Source: Bog-473 sp963791995 (GTDB taxonomy: Bacteria > Actinomycetota > Acidimicrobiia > Acidimicrobiales > RAAP-2). From it: DNA of 64,000 nucleotides. Position 1 is the first letter of the stretch. Every line of letters starts with the position of its first letter. A program made the translations under genes and the position numbers. The notes under the pieces are model-generated. The model was not told the DNA's origin. It ran no database searches and saw only the letters and a list, made by a program, of their open reading frames with translations. This document shows positions 9,994 to 18,909 of the stretch, piece by piece. The stretch covers positions 62,001 to 126,000 of the forward strand of contig CAWBUQ010000003.1 of NCBI GenBank assembly GCA_963791995.1. Direction: 5' to 3'.

Positions 9994-10332
9994 ATGAGCA
10001 ACGGGTTCGACGATTCAGTTCCGCTCTATTTGAGAGTGGCGGCTGAGCTGCGCCGTGACATCGCCGATGGACAAGTCGGGCCGGGACATCGATTGCCACC
10101 TGCCCACGATCTGGCAGCGGTGGCCGGAGTGAACCAGAACACGATGTTCAAGGCACTGCGACTCCTGCGGGACGAGGGGATCTTGGAGTTTCAACGAGGA
10201 AGGGGGATTTCGGTTATCGGAACCCCTGAGCGCGGAGCACTGATGCAGCGAGTGCGGGAGTTGATGGACTACGCCCGAGGTCAGGGCTACCAACGGGCAG
10301 AGGTCATCGACATGATCGACGCGCTTTCGTGA
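9994..10332 (+). CDS. GntR family (YtrA-like) transcriptional regulator
   Basis: Short 112-residue GntR repressor with only the winged-helix domain (VPLYLRVAAELRRDIADGQ, HRLPPAHDLAAVAGVNQNT, GILEFQRGRGISV) and a short dimerisation tail. This is the YtrA subfamily, which normally controls neighbouring membrane or transporter genes. ATG 9994 is chosen. It overlaps the next gene through GTGA (10329-10332), so the two are cotranslated. A palindromic site sits directly upstream at 9965-9985. Confidence 0.85.
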   Translation: MSNGFDDSVPLYLRVAAELRRDIADGQVGPGHRLPPAHDLAAVAGVNQNTMFKALRLLRDEGILEFQRGRGISVIGTPERGALMQRVRELMDYARGQGYQRAEVIDMIDALS

Positions 10333-11630
10333 CCGCGAATCAACAGCTGCTATTCGAATCCTCTTCGATGCCCCGCGAAACGGAGCGCCGCGACGCCGAG
10401 GCCCTCATCAAGGAGGCCCGTCGCCGTCGTCGACGCCGCTACCTCCTGATCGGCCTGGGTTTGTGCGTAGTCGCGGCTGCGGTGGCAGTGGGATTGGCCG
10501 TGACCGGCGGAAGAGGAGGTCGGCCCGTCTCAAGCAGTGCGTACCGCACGCCGCGATCAGTCCCACCCGCCGCGCTCCAACGACAGGCCGGAGTGTCACT
10601 GCCTTCGTCCGCGCTGTTCAACCGGATCTCGGTGACCCCAGAGGGCCTTCTGCTAGCCGGCGTGACCCCTGCGACGGCAAACAGCCTCACCCCAACATGC
10701 GCCGCCGCGTCACTCGATCCGCAGACGCTGCGTGTAGGGACACTCGTCACTGGGAGCTGCAACGATCCACGATTCTCCGGCCGTACCGTGGAAGCGATCA
10801 ATTCCAACATTCCCCAGTCGAACAACGCGACGATCTCGATCAGTTCGGTGAGCCCATCAACCGGCAAGGTGATCCTCGGACCGGTGGTGATGACATACGG
10901 GTCGTATTCCGACACCCGCCCCCTGATGACCTACGGCAGCGAATGGTTGTGGATCTACGACGTGGATAGCACGCTTGGTCCCGAGCTGCTTCAGGTCTCT
11001 ATCCAATCGGGCGCTGTAGTGGATGCTATCCCCATGCCCAAGCTCTATCGACCCATCCTGGCCGCCGACGACGGAGGGGTCTGGGTCGCCAACTCCATCC
11101 AAGGATCACCGGGTCCTGCGCTCTCCTATGTCGCCTCGGGGGCTTCCGCTCCCATCATCGTGGTTCCCGATAGCGGGCTGCCGATCTGCTGGCTAACAGC
11201 CGGCGCGACGACCGCGTGGGTCGGTGCAGGTGTCGGTTGGGACTGCGGGAAGCAGGTCGTCGAAGAGTATGTCGACGGTACGCCTGGACCGCTCTATTCC
11301 ACTCCCGGTTCCGCGGGCGTCATACCGTTCTATGTGATCGGAGACAACGCCGACGGTCTCTGGGCGATGCAGTGGACCAAACCGGTGTCTCCAGGTACCA
11401 GCAGCCCTCAACAGATCATCTCCGTCGATTCCGCCACAGGAACGGAGTCCGTCGTTGCCACCCTGCCACCGGTGGTGTATCCAATCGGCGCGCCCTCCGG
11501 TGGACTCGTGCAAGGACAAGGGGTGCACTTCGACGGCGCGCTGTACCTTCTCGAACCACCGTTCCGCGAGAGGGGCTATCTGGGGTACACGTCAATCGTC
11601 CGAATCCCCGTGCACCAAGCCAGGTCGTGA
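10329..11630 (+). CDS. Membrane-anchored extracytoplasmic protein, function unknown
   Basis: Intact 433-residue protein starting with a GTG that overlaps the GntR stop. The cytoplasmic N-terminus contains ALIKEARRRRRRRY, a transmembrane helix covers residues 38-58, and a large outer domain rich in Gly, Ser, Thr and Pro follows. Segments such as DDGGVWVANS and ADGLWAMQW look like beta-propeller blades. No enzymatic motif is recognised. The N-terminal anchor closely matches the divergently encoded BNR protein, so both may be exported partners under the same GntR regulator. Confidence 0.7.
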   Translation: MTANQQLLFESSSMPRETERRDAEALIKEARRRRRRRYLLIGLGLCVVAAAVAVGLAVTGGRGGRPVSSSAYRTPRSVPPAALQRQAGVSLPSSALFNRISVTPEGLLLAGVTPATANSLTPTCAAASLDPQTLRVGTLVTGSCNDPRFSGRTVEAINSNIPQSNNATISISSVSPSTGKVILGPVVMTYGSYSDTRPLMTYGSEWLWIYDVDSTLGPELLQVSIQSGAVVDAIPMPKLYRPILAADDGGVWVANSIQGSPGPALSYVASGASAPIIVVPDSGLPICWLTAGATTAWVGAGVGWDCGKQVVEEYVDGTPGPLYSTPGSAGVIPFYVIGDNADGLWAMQWTKPVSPGTSSPQQIISVDSATGTESVVATLPPVVYPIGAPSGGLVQGQGVHFDGALYLLEPPFRERGYLGYTSIVRIPVHQARS

Positions 11631-11669
11631 GAGAGTTCGGTGCAACACATCAACCTGACCTGCGGTTTT

Positions 11670-11787
11670 GGGGTTCAAGAGCAATCCCCTGAGGCCCACT
11701 GTGGTCGAAATCACAACGTTCTTCGAAATGGGAAGGCTGGTCCGGCGTCCGGGACGTAGACACCGAACCGCGCTCGCTTGAAACCCG
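11670..11787 (+). repeat. Dispersed palindromic repeat, copy 2
   Basis: 118-bp unit from GGGGTTCAAG to CTTGAAACCCG, 39 bases after the stop of the preceding gene. The interior is nearly the same as copy 3 over a long central block containing GTGGTCGAAATCACAACG and GGCTGGTCCGGCG. The rest of the gap to 11923 shows no gene. Confidence 0.75.
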
Positions 11788-11923
11788 TGACGACTCGGCG
11801 ACGCATCCCAGCTAGCGTGCGTCAAATTCTTCAAAGAAGCTCCGGTCGCAGGTTGCAAACCCAAGTGGGTGTTCTAGCAACCCAACGGAAACCCGATTCG
11901 GCTCCGAAAGGGAGATCGCTGCA

Positions 11924-12805
11924 TCAGGCGGGATAATTCCCGGCCTCCAGATCTTCGAGCAAGCTCGGATGGGTTGGCTGCCAGCCGAACTTCTCTCGGG
12001 TCAATGCACTGGACGCCGGCTGGTCGATACCGAAGACGCTGGCGAGGAACCCGAAGGTCTCCGCTGCCACGGCCTCGGTAGGCAAGTTGAGTTGGCGGCC
12101 AATCGCGTCGGCGATGGAACGCATGGTGTCGCCCTCGTCGCCGACGGCGTGAGCCACAGTGCCGGGAGCCGCTTCTTCGAGAACTAGCCGGAAGAGCCGG
12201 GCAGCGTCGAGCCGATGCACCGCCGGCCAACGCTGGTTGCCGTCGCCGACATAGCCTGAGACCCCACTTCGCCGGGCTGCATCGACGAGTACCGAGGCGA
12301 ATCCACAGCGTCCGCCTGCGGAATGGACCGACCGGGGCAGGCGGACGACGGCGGCACGGACGCCACGCTCGGCCAAGTCAACGACAGCTTGGGCATTGCG
12401 GCCGCGGCCGCCAACGGGTCCGTCGGTGGGGAAGGCGTCCGCCTCGGTCGAGGTACGTCCGGGCAATGCGGGCGTGCCCGAAGCAATGACCAGTGGCCTG
12501 CCACTGTCCTCGAGGGCGGCGCCGAACGTTTCGACTGCCAGTGTCTCCCTCGCCACCGACTTCTCGAAGTTGTTGAAGTCGGCGCCGAAGGCGAGGTGGA
12601 TCACTCCATCGGACTGAACGGCGCCCCCGCGCAGGCTCTCGGGGTCGTTGAGATCGCCGCGGACCACCGAGGCTCCGGCGACGGTGAGGGCTTGCGCCGA
12701 AGCATCGGATCGGGCCAGGCCGAGAACCTCATGGCCTGCGGTCATGAGCTCGGGGACGAGCACGGAACCGATCCCTCCGGTGGCGCCGGTAACGAAAACA
12801 CGCAT
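11924..12805 (-). CDS. NAD-dependent epimerase/dehydratase family protein (atypical/extended SDR)
   Basis: Intact 293-residue Rossmann-fold protein with the nucleotide-binding motif TGATGGIG at residues 7-14 and sequence typical of the NAD(P)-dependent epimerase/dehydratase group (GVIHLAFGADF, GDGNQRWPAVHRLDAARLF). The canonical YxxxK is not clear, so the reaction is uncertain. Members often act as NAD(P)H-linked reductases. A GGAGGG ribosome site precedes ATG 12805. Transcribed divergently from the TetR gene at 12921, which probably represses it through the palindrome at 12850-12864. Confidence 0.8.
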   Translation of the reverse strand: MRVFVTGATGGIGSVLVPELMTAGHEVLGLARSDASAQALTVAGASVVRGDLNDPESLRGGAVQSDGVIHLAFGADFNNFEKSVARETLAVETFGAALEDSGRPLVIASGTPALPGRTSTEADAFPTDGPVGGRGRNAQAVVDLAERGVRAAVVRLPRSVHSAGGRCGFASVLVDAARRSGVSGYVGDGNQRWPAVHRLDAARLFRLVLEEAAPGTVAHAVGDEGDTMRSIADAIGRQLNLPTEAVAAETFGFLASVFGIDQPASSALTREKFGWQPTHPSLLEDLEAGNYPA

Positions 12806-12849
12806 ATCTAACCCTCCTGAGAGATGAGCCGCCTTGCCGGCGAGCCAGT

Positions 12850-12864
12850 GATAAGACTCTTATC
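12850..12864. promoter_or_regulatory. Candidate TetR operator palindrome
   Basis: The near-perfect 15-bp palindrome GATAAGACTCTTATC lies between the divergent epimerase and TetR genes, a typical position for an operator regulating both promoters. Confidence 0.6.
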
Positions 12865-12920
12865 CCGTCACTGTAGCAGGGTGATGGGACCAGAGTCGCA
12901 TCACCTTCTATCATTGGTGA

Positions 12921-13491
12921 ATGGCCCGATGGGAACCGGACGCACACGAGCGACTGGTGCGCGCCGCGCTGGACCTGTTCGCCGAGCAGGGCTACGACAA
13001 CACCACCGTCGCCCAGATCGCAGAACGGGCAGGGCTGACGAAGAGCACCTTCTTCCGTCATTTCCCCGACAAACGCGAAGTGTTGGCTGCCGGGCAGGAC
13101 ACGCTCTGCCAGCTCTTCGGAGAGGGAATTGCGGCGGCACCGCCGTCAGCGACACCGCTGGAGGCCGTCGCCGCGGGCCTGACGCCAGGGCGAAGGCATT
13201 CACCCCCGAAAGGCGAGACCTCGGGCGAAAGATGCAAGCAGCCATCGCGGCCAGCAGCGAACTGCAAGAACGCGACACGCTCAAGCGCGTCGGATTGGCC
13301 ACGGCCATAACCGACGCGCTCAAGAACGAGGAGTGCCAGACCCGACCGCGAGCCTGGCTGCCGAAATCGGAATCCTGGCCTTGAGGACCGCCCACGCTCG
13401 CTGGTCCGACCCAGCCAACCAGCAGGAACTTGCCGCGCTCGCCCGTCAATCACTGCACGAACTGCAAACCGCAAGCGCCACACTCAGCTGA
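12921..13491 (+). CDS. TetR family transcriptional regulator (frameshifted)
   Basis: TetR repressor of about 190 residues. The N-terminal helix-turn-helix is clear (AALDLFAEQGYDNTTVAQIAERAGLTKSTFFRHF). The ligand-binding half is recovered in other frames (AKAFTPERRDLGRKMQAAI, then EIGILALRTAHARW and ARQSLHELQTA), with base shifts near 13185 and 13335 and a stop at 13491. It is divergent from the epimerase gene, which it probably controls. The ligand is unknown. Confidence 0.8.
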
Positions 13492-13579
13492 TGAGACGGT
13501 GACCTTCGGGTTCTGCACGTGTGAGCAAGGCTCACCTATACAGGCTGTTGTGCACTTCATCAAGCAGTCGCTGGATGGC

Positions 13580-13697
13580 GGGGTTCAAGAGCTGTCCCCT
13601 TAGGTCCACTGTGGTCGAAATCACAACGTTCTTCGAAATGAGAGGGCTGGTCCGGCGCCCGGGTACCTGGACACCGAACGGCACTCACTTGAACCCC
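13580..13697 (+). repeat. Dispersed palindromic repeat, copy 3
   Basis: 118-bp unit with perfect 10-bp terminal inverted repeats, GGGGTTCAAG at 13580-13589 and CTTGAACCCC at 13688-13697. On the minus strand it reads as a C-terminal peptide continuing past the unit (TTVDLRGQLLNPAIQRLL, stop near 13530), a frame partly shared with copies 1 and 4. The remainder of the 13492-13815 gap holds no other gene. Confidence 0.75.
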
Positions 13698-13815
13698 CTT
13701 GCGGGGCGAATTCCTTTGACGGCGCTCATGCTGGAGAGCAGTACCTGGCCCGGGCTTGGAGCGTCTCCGTCTGACGAGCCGAGGGACCACGTCGCCTGGT
13801 CGTAGCGTCTCGGGC

Positions 13816-14030
13816 GTGGATGAGGTTGAGCCGACCGTTGAGGACGCAATTGGGTTGGCCGCAAGGCTGCACCGGGGTGTCCGATATCCATCACCTGACG
13901 CGGAGCCCTACGTGTTTCACGCTCTGCGAGTGATGCTTCGGTTTGCCGATCCAGTCGACCAGACGGCCGCCGTGCTGCATGACGTGGTTGAGGACACCGA
14001 GATCACCCTGGACGACCTGCGCGATGCCGG
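13816..14030 (+). pseudogene. HD-domain (p)ppGpp-hydrolase-like protein, truncated by IS21
   Basis: About 72 residues of an HD-domain protein of the RelA/SpoT-hydrolase or MESH1-like type. The segment has the N-terminal His-bearing helix, YVFHALRVM and the signature LHDVVEDTEITLDDL. GTG 13816 is the likely start. The frame runs into the IS21 terminus at 14031 and no continuation is found on the far side of the element, so the second half is lost. Probably non-functional. Confidence 0.7.
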
Positions 14031-14093
14031 TGTGAACGCCGATCCAAAACAGCAGCGCGCGCCGGTCGAAAACGGCAGCACTTTGTCGGGAAC

Positions 14094-14909
14094 TTACTTT
14101 GAGGCCGGGGCTTCGTCCACAGGCTGGCTGGACCGCTTGACGGCCGACTGACGAGTGCGGGCCTTGGCGTCGGAGAGCCGGTAGCTCTCGCCCTTCGTCT
14201 CGATGATCCGGCAGCGATGTGTCAGGCGGTCGAGGGTCGCGCCGGTGAGGCGTTCGGAGCCGAGCACCTCGGTCCAGGACTCGAAGGGCAGGTTCGTCGT
14301 CACGATCAGGCTGGTGCGCTCGTACGCGGTCGAGATGACGTCGAAGAGCAGCTCGGCGCCGACCTTGGAGGCGGGCACGTAGCCGAGCTCGTCGAGGACC
14401 AGCAGGTCGAGCTTGGCGAGGTTCGCCTTGAGCCGCAGGAAGCTCCGTTCGTCGCGCGCTTCGATCAGCGCGGTCACCAGCTCGGTGGTGCGGAAGAACC
14501 GGACCCGGTAGCCCTTGGCACACGCCTGGGCGGCGAGGGCGGTCGCCAGGTGGGACTTCCCGGTCCCGGGGTTGCCGACGAGGAGGACGTTCTCCTTCTT
14601 GTCGACGTACTCGCAGCGCATGAGTTCGGCGAGGAGCACCTTGTTCACCGAGGGCCGTGCGGCGAAGTCGAAGGTCTCGAGGGTCTTGATGGTCGGGAAG
14701 CGCGCGGCCTTGAGACGCCGCTCGGCTGCCCGCTTCTCCCGGTCGAGCAGCTCGAGCTCCGTGAGCTGCAGCAGGTAGGCGAGGTGGTCGGCGTTGTCGG
14801 CGGCGGCCCGTTGTGCCACCTTCTCGCACTCGGCAGCGATGGTCGGCAAGCGGAGTGCTTTCAGGTGGTGGTGCAACAGCACCAGGGACTTCGCTTCGGT
14901 CTGTTTCAT
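14094..14909 (-). CDS. istB: IS21 family transposition helper ATPase IstB
   Basis: Intact 271-residue AAA+ ATPase that assists the IstA transposase in target selection. Walker A is GNPGTGKSHLATALA, Walker B is LDLLVLDELGYVP, and sensor residues are in SLIVTTNLPFESW. Its ATG at 14909 overlaps the end of istA (ATGA type), so the two are translationally coupled. Confidence 0.93.
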   Translation of the reverse strand: MKQTEAKSLVLLHHHLKALRLPTIAAECEKVAQRAAADNADHLAYLLQLTELELLDREKRAAERRLKAARFPTIKTLETFDFAARPSVNKVLLAELMRCEYVDKKENVLLVGNPGTGKSHLATALAAQACAKGYRVRFFRTTELVTALIEARDERSFLRLKANLAKLDLLVLDELGYVPASKVGAELLFDVISTAYERTSLIVTTNLPFESWTEVLGSERLTGATLDRLTHRCRIIETKGESYRLSDAKARTRQSAVKRSSQPVDEAPASK

Positions 14910-16420
14910 GACGGGGCTCCTTGGCTGGTGAGGGTCCGGTAGGCGGACAGATCGGGTGGGTCGATGACGAAGGGCTTCAGGTGCGGGTGGCCGTCCAGGC
15001 TGAAGAGGGAGACGGGACGCTCGGCGTGGTGGAAGAGGATCAAGGCGATGGCATCGGAGCCGGTCGCCCCGATGGAGAGCCCTCGCTCGACCGCTCGAGC
15101 GAGGGCGGCCACGCTCGAGTGCTCGAGCAGCCGCAGCACCTTGATGAACTCCCGGGTGCCGGCATGTCCGAGGTCGGCCTCCAGGCGCCGTCGCAGGGTG
15201 GCGAAACAGCCGGGTAGCCCCCAGGACTCGAGAGGCCGGGCGACGTCGATCGCCCCGGGCTTGCGTTCGAGGAGCGCCAGGTAGTGGAGGGGGTCATAAG
15301 TGGTGTGCTCGCGGCCCCAGTGGCGCACATGGGTGGCGATCACGGCCGTCCCCGAGGTGATCGTCACCTCCTCGATGCCGCCGGTGATCGTCACCTCGTG
15401 GTGGGCATACGCGGTCGGCACCGAGTAGTCGTTCCGGTCGAAGCGCACCAGGCTGAGCGAGTTGGCGTGTCCCTGCTCGACCCGGCGGGGCTCGAAGGCC
15501 TCGGCGGGAAGGGCGAGCAGGGCGGCCCGGTCCTCTGTCAATCGCTCGGCCTTGGTCCCGATCTTCCCCCGCACCCGGCGGTGGAGGTCGGCATGACAGC
15601 AGGCGGCCAGGTACTCGTTCAGCGAGCGCCACGAGGCGAATGACGGCACCGGCACCAGCAGGTTGCGGCGTGCGTAGCCGACGTGGTTCTCGACGTGTCC
15701 CTTCTCGTTGCCCCGACCCACCCGGCAGAAGTGGTGGGCGAAGAGGTGATGGCTCTCGAGCGCGAGGAACGCCCTCGTCAGCTCGCGCTCACGCCCGACG
15801 ACCTTTCGCACCGCGATGGTCGTGTTGTCATAGGAGATGCGGACCGGGACCCCGCCGAAGAACTCGAAGCCCGCGACATGGCCGGCCTGGAAGGTCTCGG
15901 TGCACTCACGGGGGTAGGCGGAGACGAAGTAGGTGTCCGAATAGGGCAGGGTGATCACCGCGAGCGCGGCCTTCACCCCCACGCCTCCGATCTCGACGGT
16001 CGCCTCGCCGAAGTCGAACTGGGCATGGCCCGGCGGGTGGCTGAGCGGGACGAAGGCTTCTTTCGAGTAGCGCTTCGCCCGGCCGACCGCCGCCCGGATC
16101 TGGGACTGGCAGCCCGCATACCCGTACTCGTCGCGGAGCCGCTCGTAGATGCGCTTCGCGGTGTGGCGCTGCTTCGGCGGGGCGGCCTTGTCGGCTTCCA
16201 GGATCTCGTCGATGACGCCGAGGAACGGCCCGAGCTTCGGTTTCGTGCGAGGACCTCTCACCTGGTAGCCGGTGGGCTCGGGGTTCGAGAGGATCTTCGA
16301 GAGCACCTGGTGGCCGATCCCGTAGTCACGCAGGATCGAGCGCTTCGACGCGTCTTCCACCAGGACCTTCCGGCGGATCTCCGTCCACATGTCCATGTCG
16401 GTGTGCACCTTCCTCCCCAT
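14906..16420 (-). CDS. istA: IS21 family transposase IstA
   Basis: Intact transposase of 504 residues. An N-terminal helix-turn-helix (SKRSILRDYGIGHQVLSKIL) is followed by the DDE integrase core with FDFGEATVEI and ISYDNTTIAV as acidic motifs and GRGNEKGHVENHVG supplying the Glu. The C-terminal part contains the Mu-type beta-barrel region (DRNDYSVPTAYAH). It is followed by overlapping istB. It appears functional. Confidence 0.93.
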   Translation of the reverse strand: MGRKVHTDMDMWTEIRRKVLVEDASKRSILRDYGIGHQVLSKILSNPEPTGYQVRGPRTKPKLGPFLGVIDEILEADKAAPPKQRHTAKRIYERLRDEYGYAGCQSQIRAAVGRAKRYSKEAFVPLSHPPGHAQFDFGEATVEIGGVGVKAALAVITLPYSDTYFVSAYPRECTETFQAGHVAGFEFFGGVPVRISYDNTTIAVRKVVGRERELTRAFLALESHHLFAHHFCRVGRGNEKGHVENHVGYARRNLLVPVPSFASWRSLNEYLAACCHADLHRRVRGKIGTKAERLTEDRAALLALPAEAFEPRRVEQGHANSLSLVRFDRNDYSVPTAYAHHEVTITGGIEEVTITSGTAVIATHVRHWGREHTTYDPLHYLALLERKPGAIDVARPLESWGLPGCFATLRRRLEADLGHAGTREFIKVLRLLEHSSVAALARAVERGLSIGATGSDAIALILFHHAERPVSLFSLDGHPHLKPFVIDPPDLSAYRTLTSQGAPS

Positions 16421-16548
16421 CTGTCGGCCCGGGCCCCAGGCCGAAGCCTGTGAGGGGGGTCGAGCACAACTGGGGATGCTCAGGTGCTGCCGTTTTCGAT
16501 CAGCGCGTTCTAGTCGTCAGGTGCTGCCGTTTTCGATCAGCGTTTACA

Positions 16549-16935
16549 CTTCCCAGTCGCAGTGCTCGAAGACTCCGTTCTTCGAGGCGAAACGTATGTC
16601 GCAGTCGAGCGTGGCGCAGTGCACGGTACGTTTGCCTTATCCTGGGAACATCCGATCGTTCTGGGGTGAGCGCCCAGCTGACTTCTGGTTTCGTACATCG
16701 GATTTGCACCAACCCAGATGTCGCTCGCCGGGGCTTCGGAGTCGAGATGCTCGATTGGGCGGACAGGAAGACCGCCAACCGAGGTCGAGATTGGTTACGG
16801 CTCGATACCCCAGCATCGAATCCGCGTCTCCGGCCTTACTACGAGACTCTGGGATTCCTCTCTTCCCGCGAGATTGACGTGGCACTCAGCGGGCCAACTT
16901 GCGAACCCGAGATCTCGGCGCGCTGCGCTATATGA
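16549..16935 (+). pseudogene. GNAT family acetyltransferase, 5'-truncated by IS21 and frameshifted
   Basis: The C-terminal two thirds of a GNAT N-acetyltransferase. The first frame gives LRGETYVAVERGAVHGTFAL and, after a shift near 16670, the acetyl-CoA-binding part follows (HRICTNPDVARRGFGVEMLDW, RLDTPASNPRLRPYYETLGF). The N-terminus is missing at the IS21 boundary and is not found on the other side of the element. Probably inactive. Confidence 0.7.
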
Positions 16936-17006
16936 AAGAGGAACTCGGGCCAATCGGTGATCGGCCTACGGCAGTGCTCCACTGACCGGGGCGAAGCGGA
17001 ACACCC

Positions 17007-17747
17007 TTACGCAGTGAGAACCACAGGCCCATCTCCTGTCACCACGATCGAGTGTTCGAACTGAGCAACCAAGCTCCCGTCAGCAGTTCGCAGCGTCCAT
17101 CCGTCGTCGCCGTCAACCACGTAACTGGCAGAGACTGACAAGAACGGCTCGATGGCCAGCACCAATCCCTCGCGAAGCACCATCTTCTCGCCGTTATCGA
17201 CGCTCGGGACTGAGGGGGCCTCGTGGAGTCCCCGCCCGATACCGTGACCATTGAGGTTCTTGATGACGCAAAAGCCATGACGGCGCGCCCTCTTTTGGAC
17301 CGCCCGGCCGAGGTCGCGGAGTCGAGCTCCCGGTTGAGCTGCGTCCATGGCGTCGAGCTGCGCGAGCTTGGTTGCCTCCAACAGTCTGGAGGCAACCGGC
17401 GACACCTCGCCCACAGCCACGCTGATCCCAGTATCGGAGAAGTAGCCGTCCAGCTCTGCCGAGACGTCAAGGTTCACGAGGTCCCCGGCGTGTAGTTGGC
17501 GTCTGAGCGAGGGGACGCCATGGGCGGCCTGGTCGTTCACGCTGATGCACGTGGAGCCGGGAAATCCGTAGGTCACACGGGGAGCGGACCGAGCTCCGTG
17601 GCGGCGGAACACCTCTCTGCCGACGGCATCGAGTTCACCTGTCGTGGTACCCGGAGAGACGGCGGCCACCATCGCCTGGCGGGCCTCGGCAACAACCCGA
17701 CCCGCACGAGTCAAAGCATCGAGTTCCTCTTGGTTGTCAATGGTCAT
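17007..17747 (-). CDS. map: Methionine aminopeptidase, type I
   Basis: Intact 246-residue metalloprotease that removes the initiator Met from nascent proteins. All five metal ligands are visible: Asp in LVNLDVSAE, Asp in GYFSDTGIS, His in LNGHGIGRGLHE, Glu in LAIEPF and Glu in AQFEHS. There is no N-terminal zinc-finger extension. It stands alone here rather than in the ribosomal-protein operon, so it may be an accessory paralogue. It is divergent from the methyltransferase. Confidence 0.93.
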   Translation of the reverse strand: MTIDNQEELDALTRAGRVVAEARQAMVAAVSPGTTTGELDAVGREVFRRHGARSAPRVTYGFPGSTCISVNDQAAHGVPSLRRQLHAGDLVNLDVSAELDGYFSDTGISVAVGEVSPVASRLLEATKLAQLDAMDAAQPGARLRDLGRAVQKRARRHGFCVIKNLNGHGIGRGLHEAPSVPSVDNGEKMVLREGLVLAIEPFLSVSASYVVDGDDGWTLRTADGSLVAQFEHSIVVTGDGPVVLTA

Positions 17748-17866
17748 GTCATGACTCTACGGCTGGAAGTGCGCCTCATCCCGGTTTGTGGGCTGGGCTA
17801 CCGCTCGCACGCAATGTGCTTGGAAGGACCCTGGCACTCCGTATCCCTTCACCATACGATCGGCTC

Positions 17867-18676
17867 GTGCAGCCGACTGGTCCCAAAGGCAACCTTGCCG
17901 GAACCGTGTTTGATCGTGCCGCTCCCACCTACGGTCGCGTGGGTCCAGATTTCTTTTCGGCTCTCGGCGATCTCCTTGTGGATCGTGCCGCGGTGTCCGT
18001 CGGATCCACGGTGATCGACGTTGGCGCCGGTACTGGTGCGGTAAGTCTGGCCGCTTCCGGTCGGGTGGGATCGAGCGGTCGGATTTTGGCTGTCGACCTC
18101 GCTCCAGAGATGCTCACTCAGCTGCGAAATCGGCTCTCTGGACAGACGTCAGCACCCATTTCGACGGCCTTGATGGATGCGACCGTGCTTGGTGTCCGAA
18201 GCGGTTCATTTGAGGCCGCTCTCTCAGGAATCGCGCTCCAGTCGATGTCAGATCCGCAAGCGGCGGTGGTCGAGATGTGTCGGGTGATCCGCTCAGGGGG
18301 AACGTTCGGAATCTCCACATCCAAAGGCTGGTGGTGGGAAGAGGATCCACGCTGGGATTGGCATGCCTCGCTCCTAGATGAACTCGGTGTTCTGATCGAA
18401 GATCCGCCGTCGTCGTCTGGCCAGCGCTTCGTAGACGACTTGCTGCGCGATACGCCTTTATCACGAGTCGAGCGTTCCAAAGTGATTCTCGATTTCGAAT
18501 TTGAAGACGCCGAGACCTATTGGAAATGGTGCTGGTCCCACGGTTGGCGAGGGATCATCGAGCGACTGACTGTGGAGCAACTGAACTCGTACCGGAGGGG
18601 AATCATGGAGTCGATCGGAGATGGTCCAATGCCCGGCCAACTTGTGGCACATCTGGCAATCGCCAATCGAAGATGA
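17867..18676 (+). CDS. Class I SAM-dependent methyltransferase
   Basis: About 269 residues with the class I methyltransferase fold: motif I VIDVGAGTGAVSLAA, acidic motif LAVDLAPEML, motif II in the ALMDATVL region, and a post-core LRDTPLSRVERSKVIL segment. It resembles UbiE/COQ5-type methyltransferases in the core. GTG 17867 is chosen because sequence upstream of it is unlike the family. Substrate unknown. The following gap to 18755 holds nothing recognised. Confidence 0.85.
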   Translation: MQPTGPKGNLAGTVFDRAAPTYGRVGPDFFSALGDLLVDRAAVSVGSTVIDVGAGTGAVSLAASGRVGSSGRILAVDLAPEMLTQLRNRLSGQTSAPISTALMDATVLGVRSGSFEAALSGIALQSMSDPQAAVVEMCRVIRSGGTFGISTSKGWWWEEDPRWDWHASLLDELGVLIEDPPSSSGQRFVDDLLRDTPLSRVERSKVILDFEFEDAETYWKWCWSHGWRGIIERLTVEQLNSYRRGIMESIGDGPMPGQLVAHLAIANRR

Positions 18677-18755
18677 TGCGGACGGGGCGGAATATGCCTT
18701 GCGATTGCCTGCTCAGCCCCCGTCCATTGTTGCGATCTACCGGATGGGAGTGGTG

Positions 18756-18833
18756 ATGGGTTTTGTCGACAGATACGGGCCGTGGGCCATGGTGTGCGGG
18801 GCTTCTGCAGGTTTGGCCGTTGACAACCGGTGA
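18756..18833 (+). pseudogene. SDR N-terminal fragment
   Basis: The short frame MGFVDRYGPWAMVCGASAGL matches the start of a family of short-chain dehydrogenases (typical start: a YGPWALVxGASxGIG segment). It breaks off after about 22 residues, 75-80 bases before dispersed repeat copy 4. Probably the stub left by a deletion or insertion. Confidence 0.5.
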
Positions 18834-18909
18834 GGCCAGGGCGACAGCTTCCAATCGCGCGTCACTGTTGCAGGCTCAGGTGCAGCTCAGCAATGAGCCG
18901 CCGGATCAC

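Larger units (their letters stand above)
14031..16548 (-). mobile_element. IS21-family insertion sequence, copy 1
   Basis: Complete IS21-type element of about 2.52 kb carrying istA and istB on the minus strand. The termini are inverted repeats beginning TGTGAACGCCGATCCAAAAC (left) and TGTAAACGCTGATCGAAAAC (right, reverse strand). The GATCGAAAACGGCAGCACC motif is repeated more than once inside the ends, as usual for IS21 transposase binding. No matching target duplication flanks it. It joins a truncated HD-domain gene to a truncated acetyltransferase gene. Confidence 0.85.

Noticed and set aside
10439..11102. Long antisense frames opposite the protein at 10329-11630
   Set aside because: They are mirror frames typical of high-GC coding DNA and have no independent start signals or domains.
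14026..16556. Target duplication flanking IS21 copy 1
   Set aside because: The bases next to the two termini do not match; likewise for copy 2, so no duplication is claimed.
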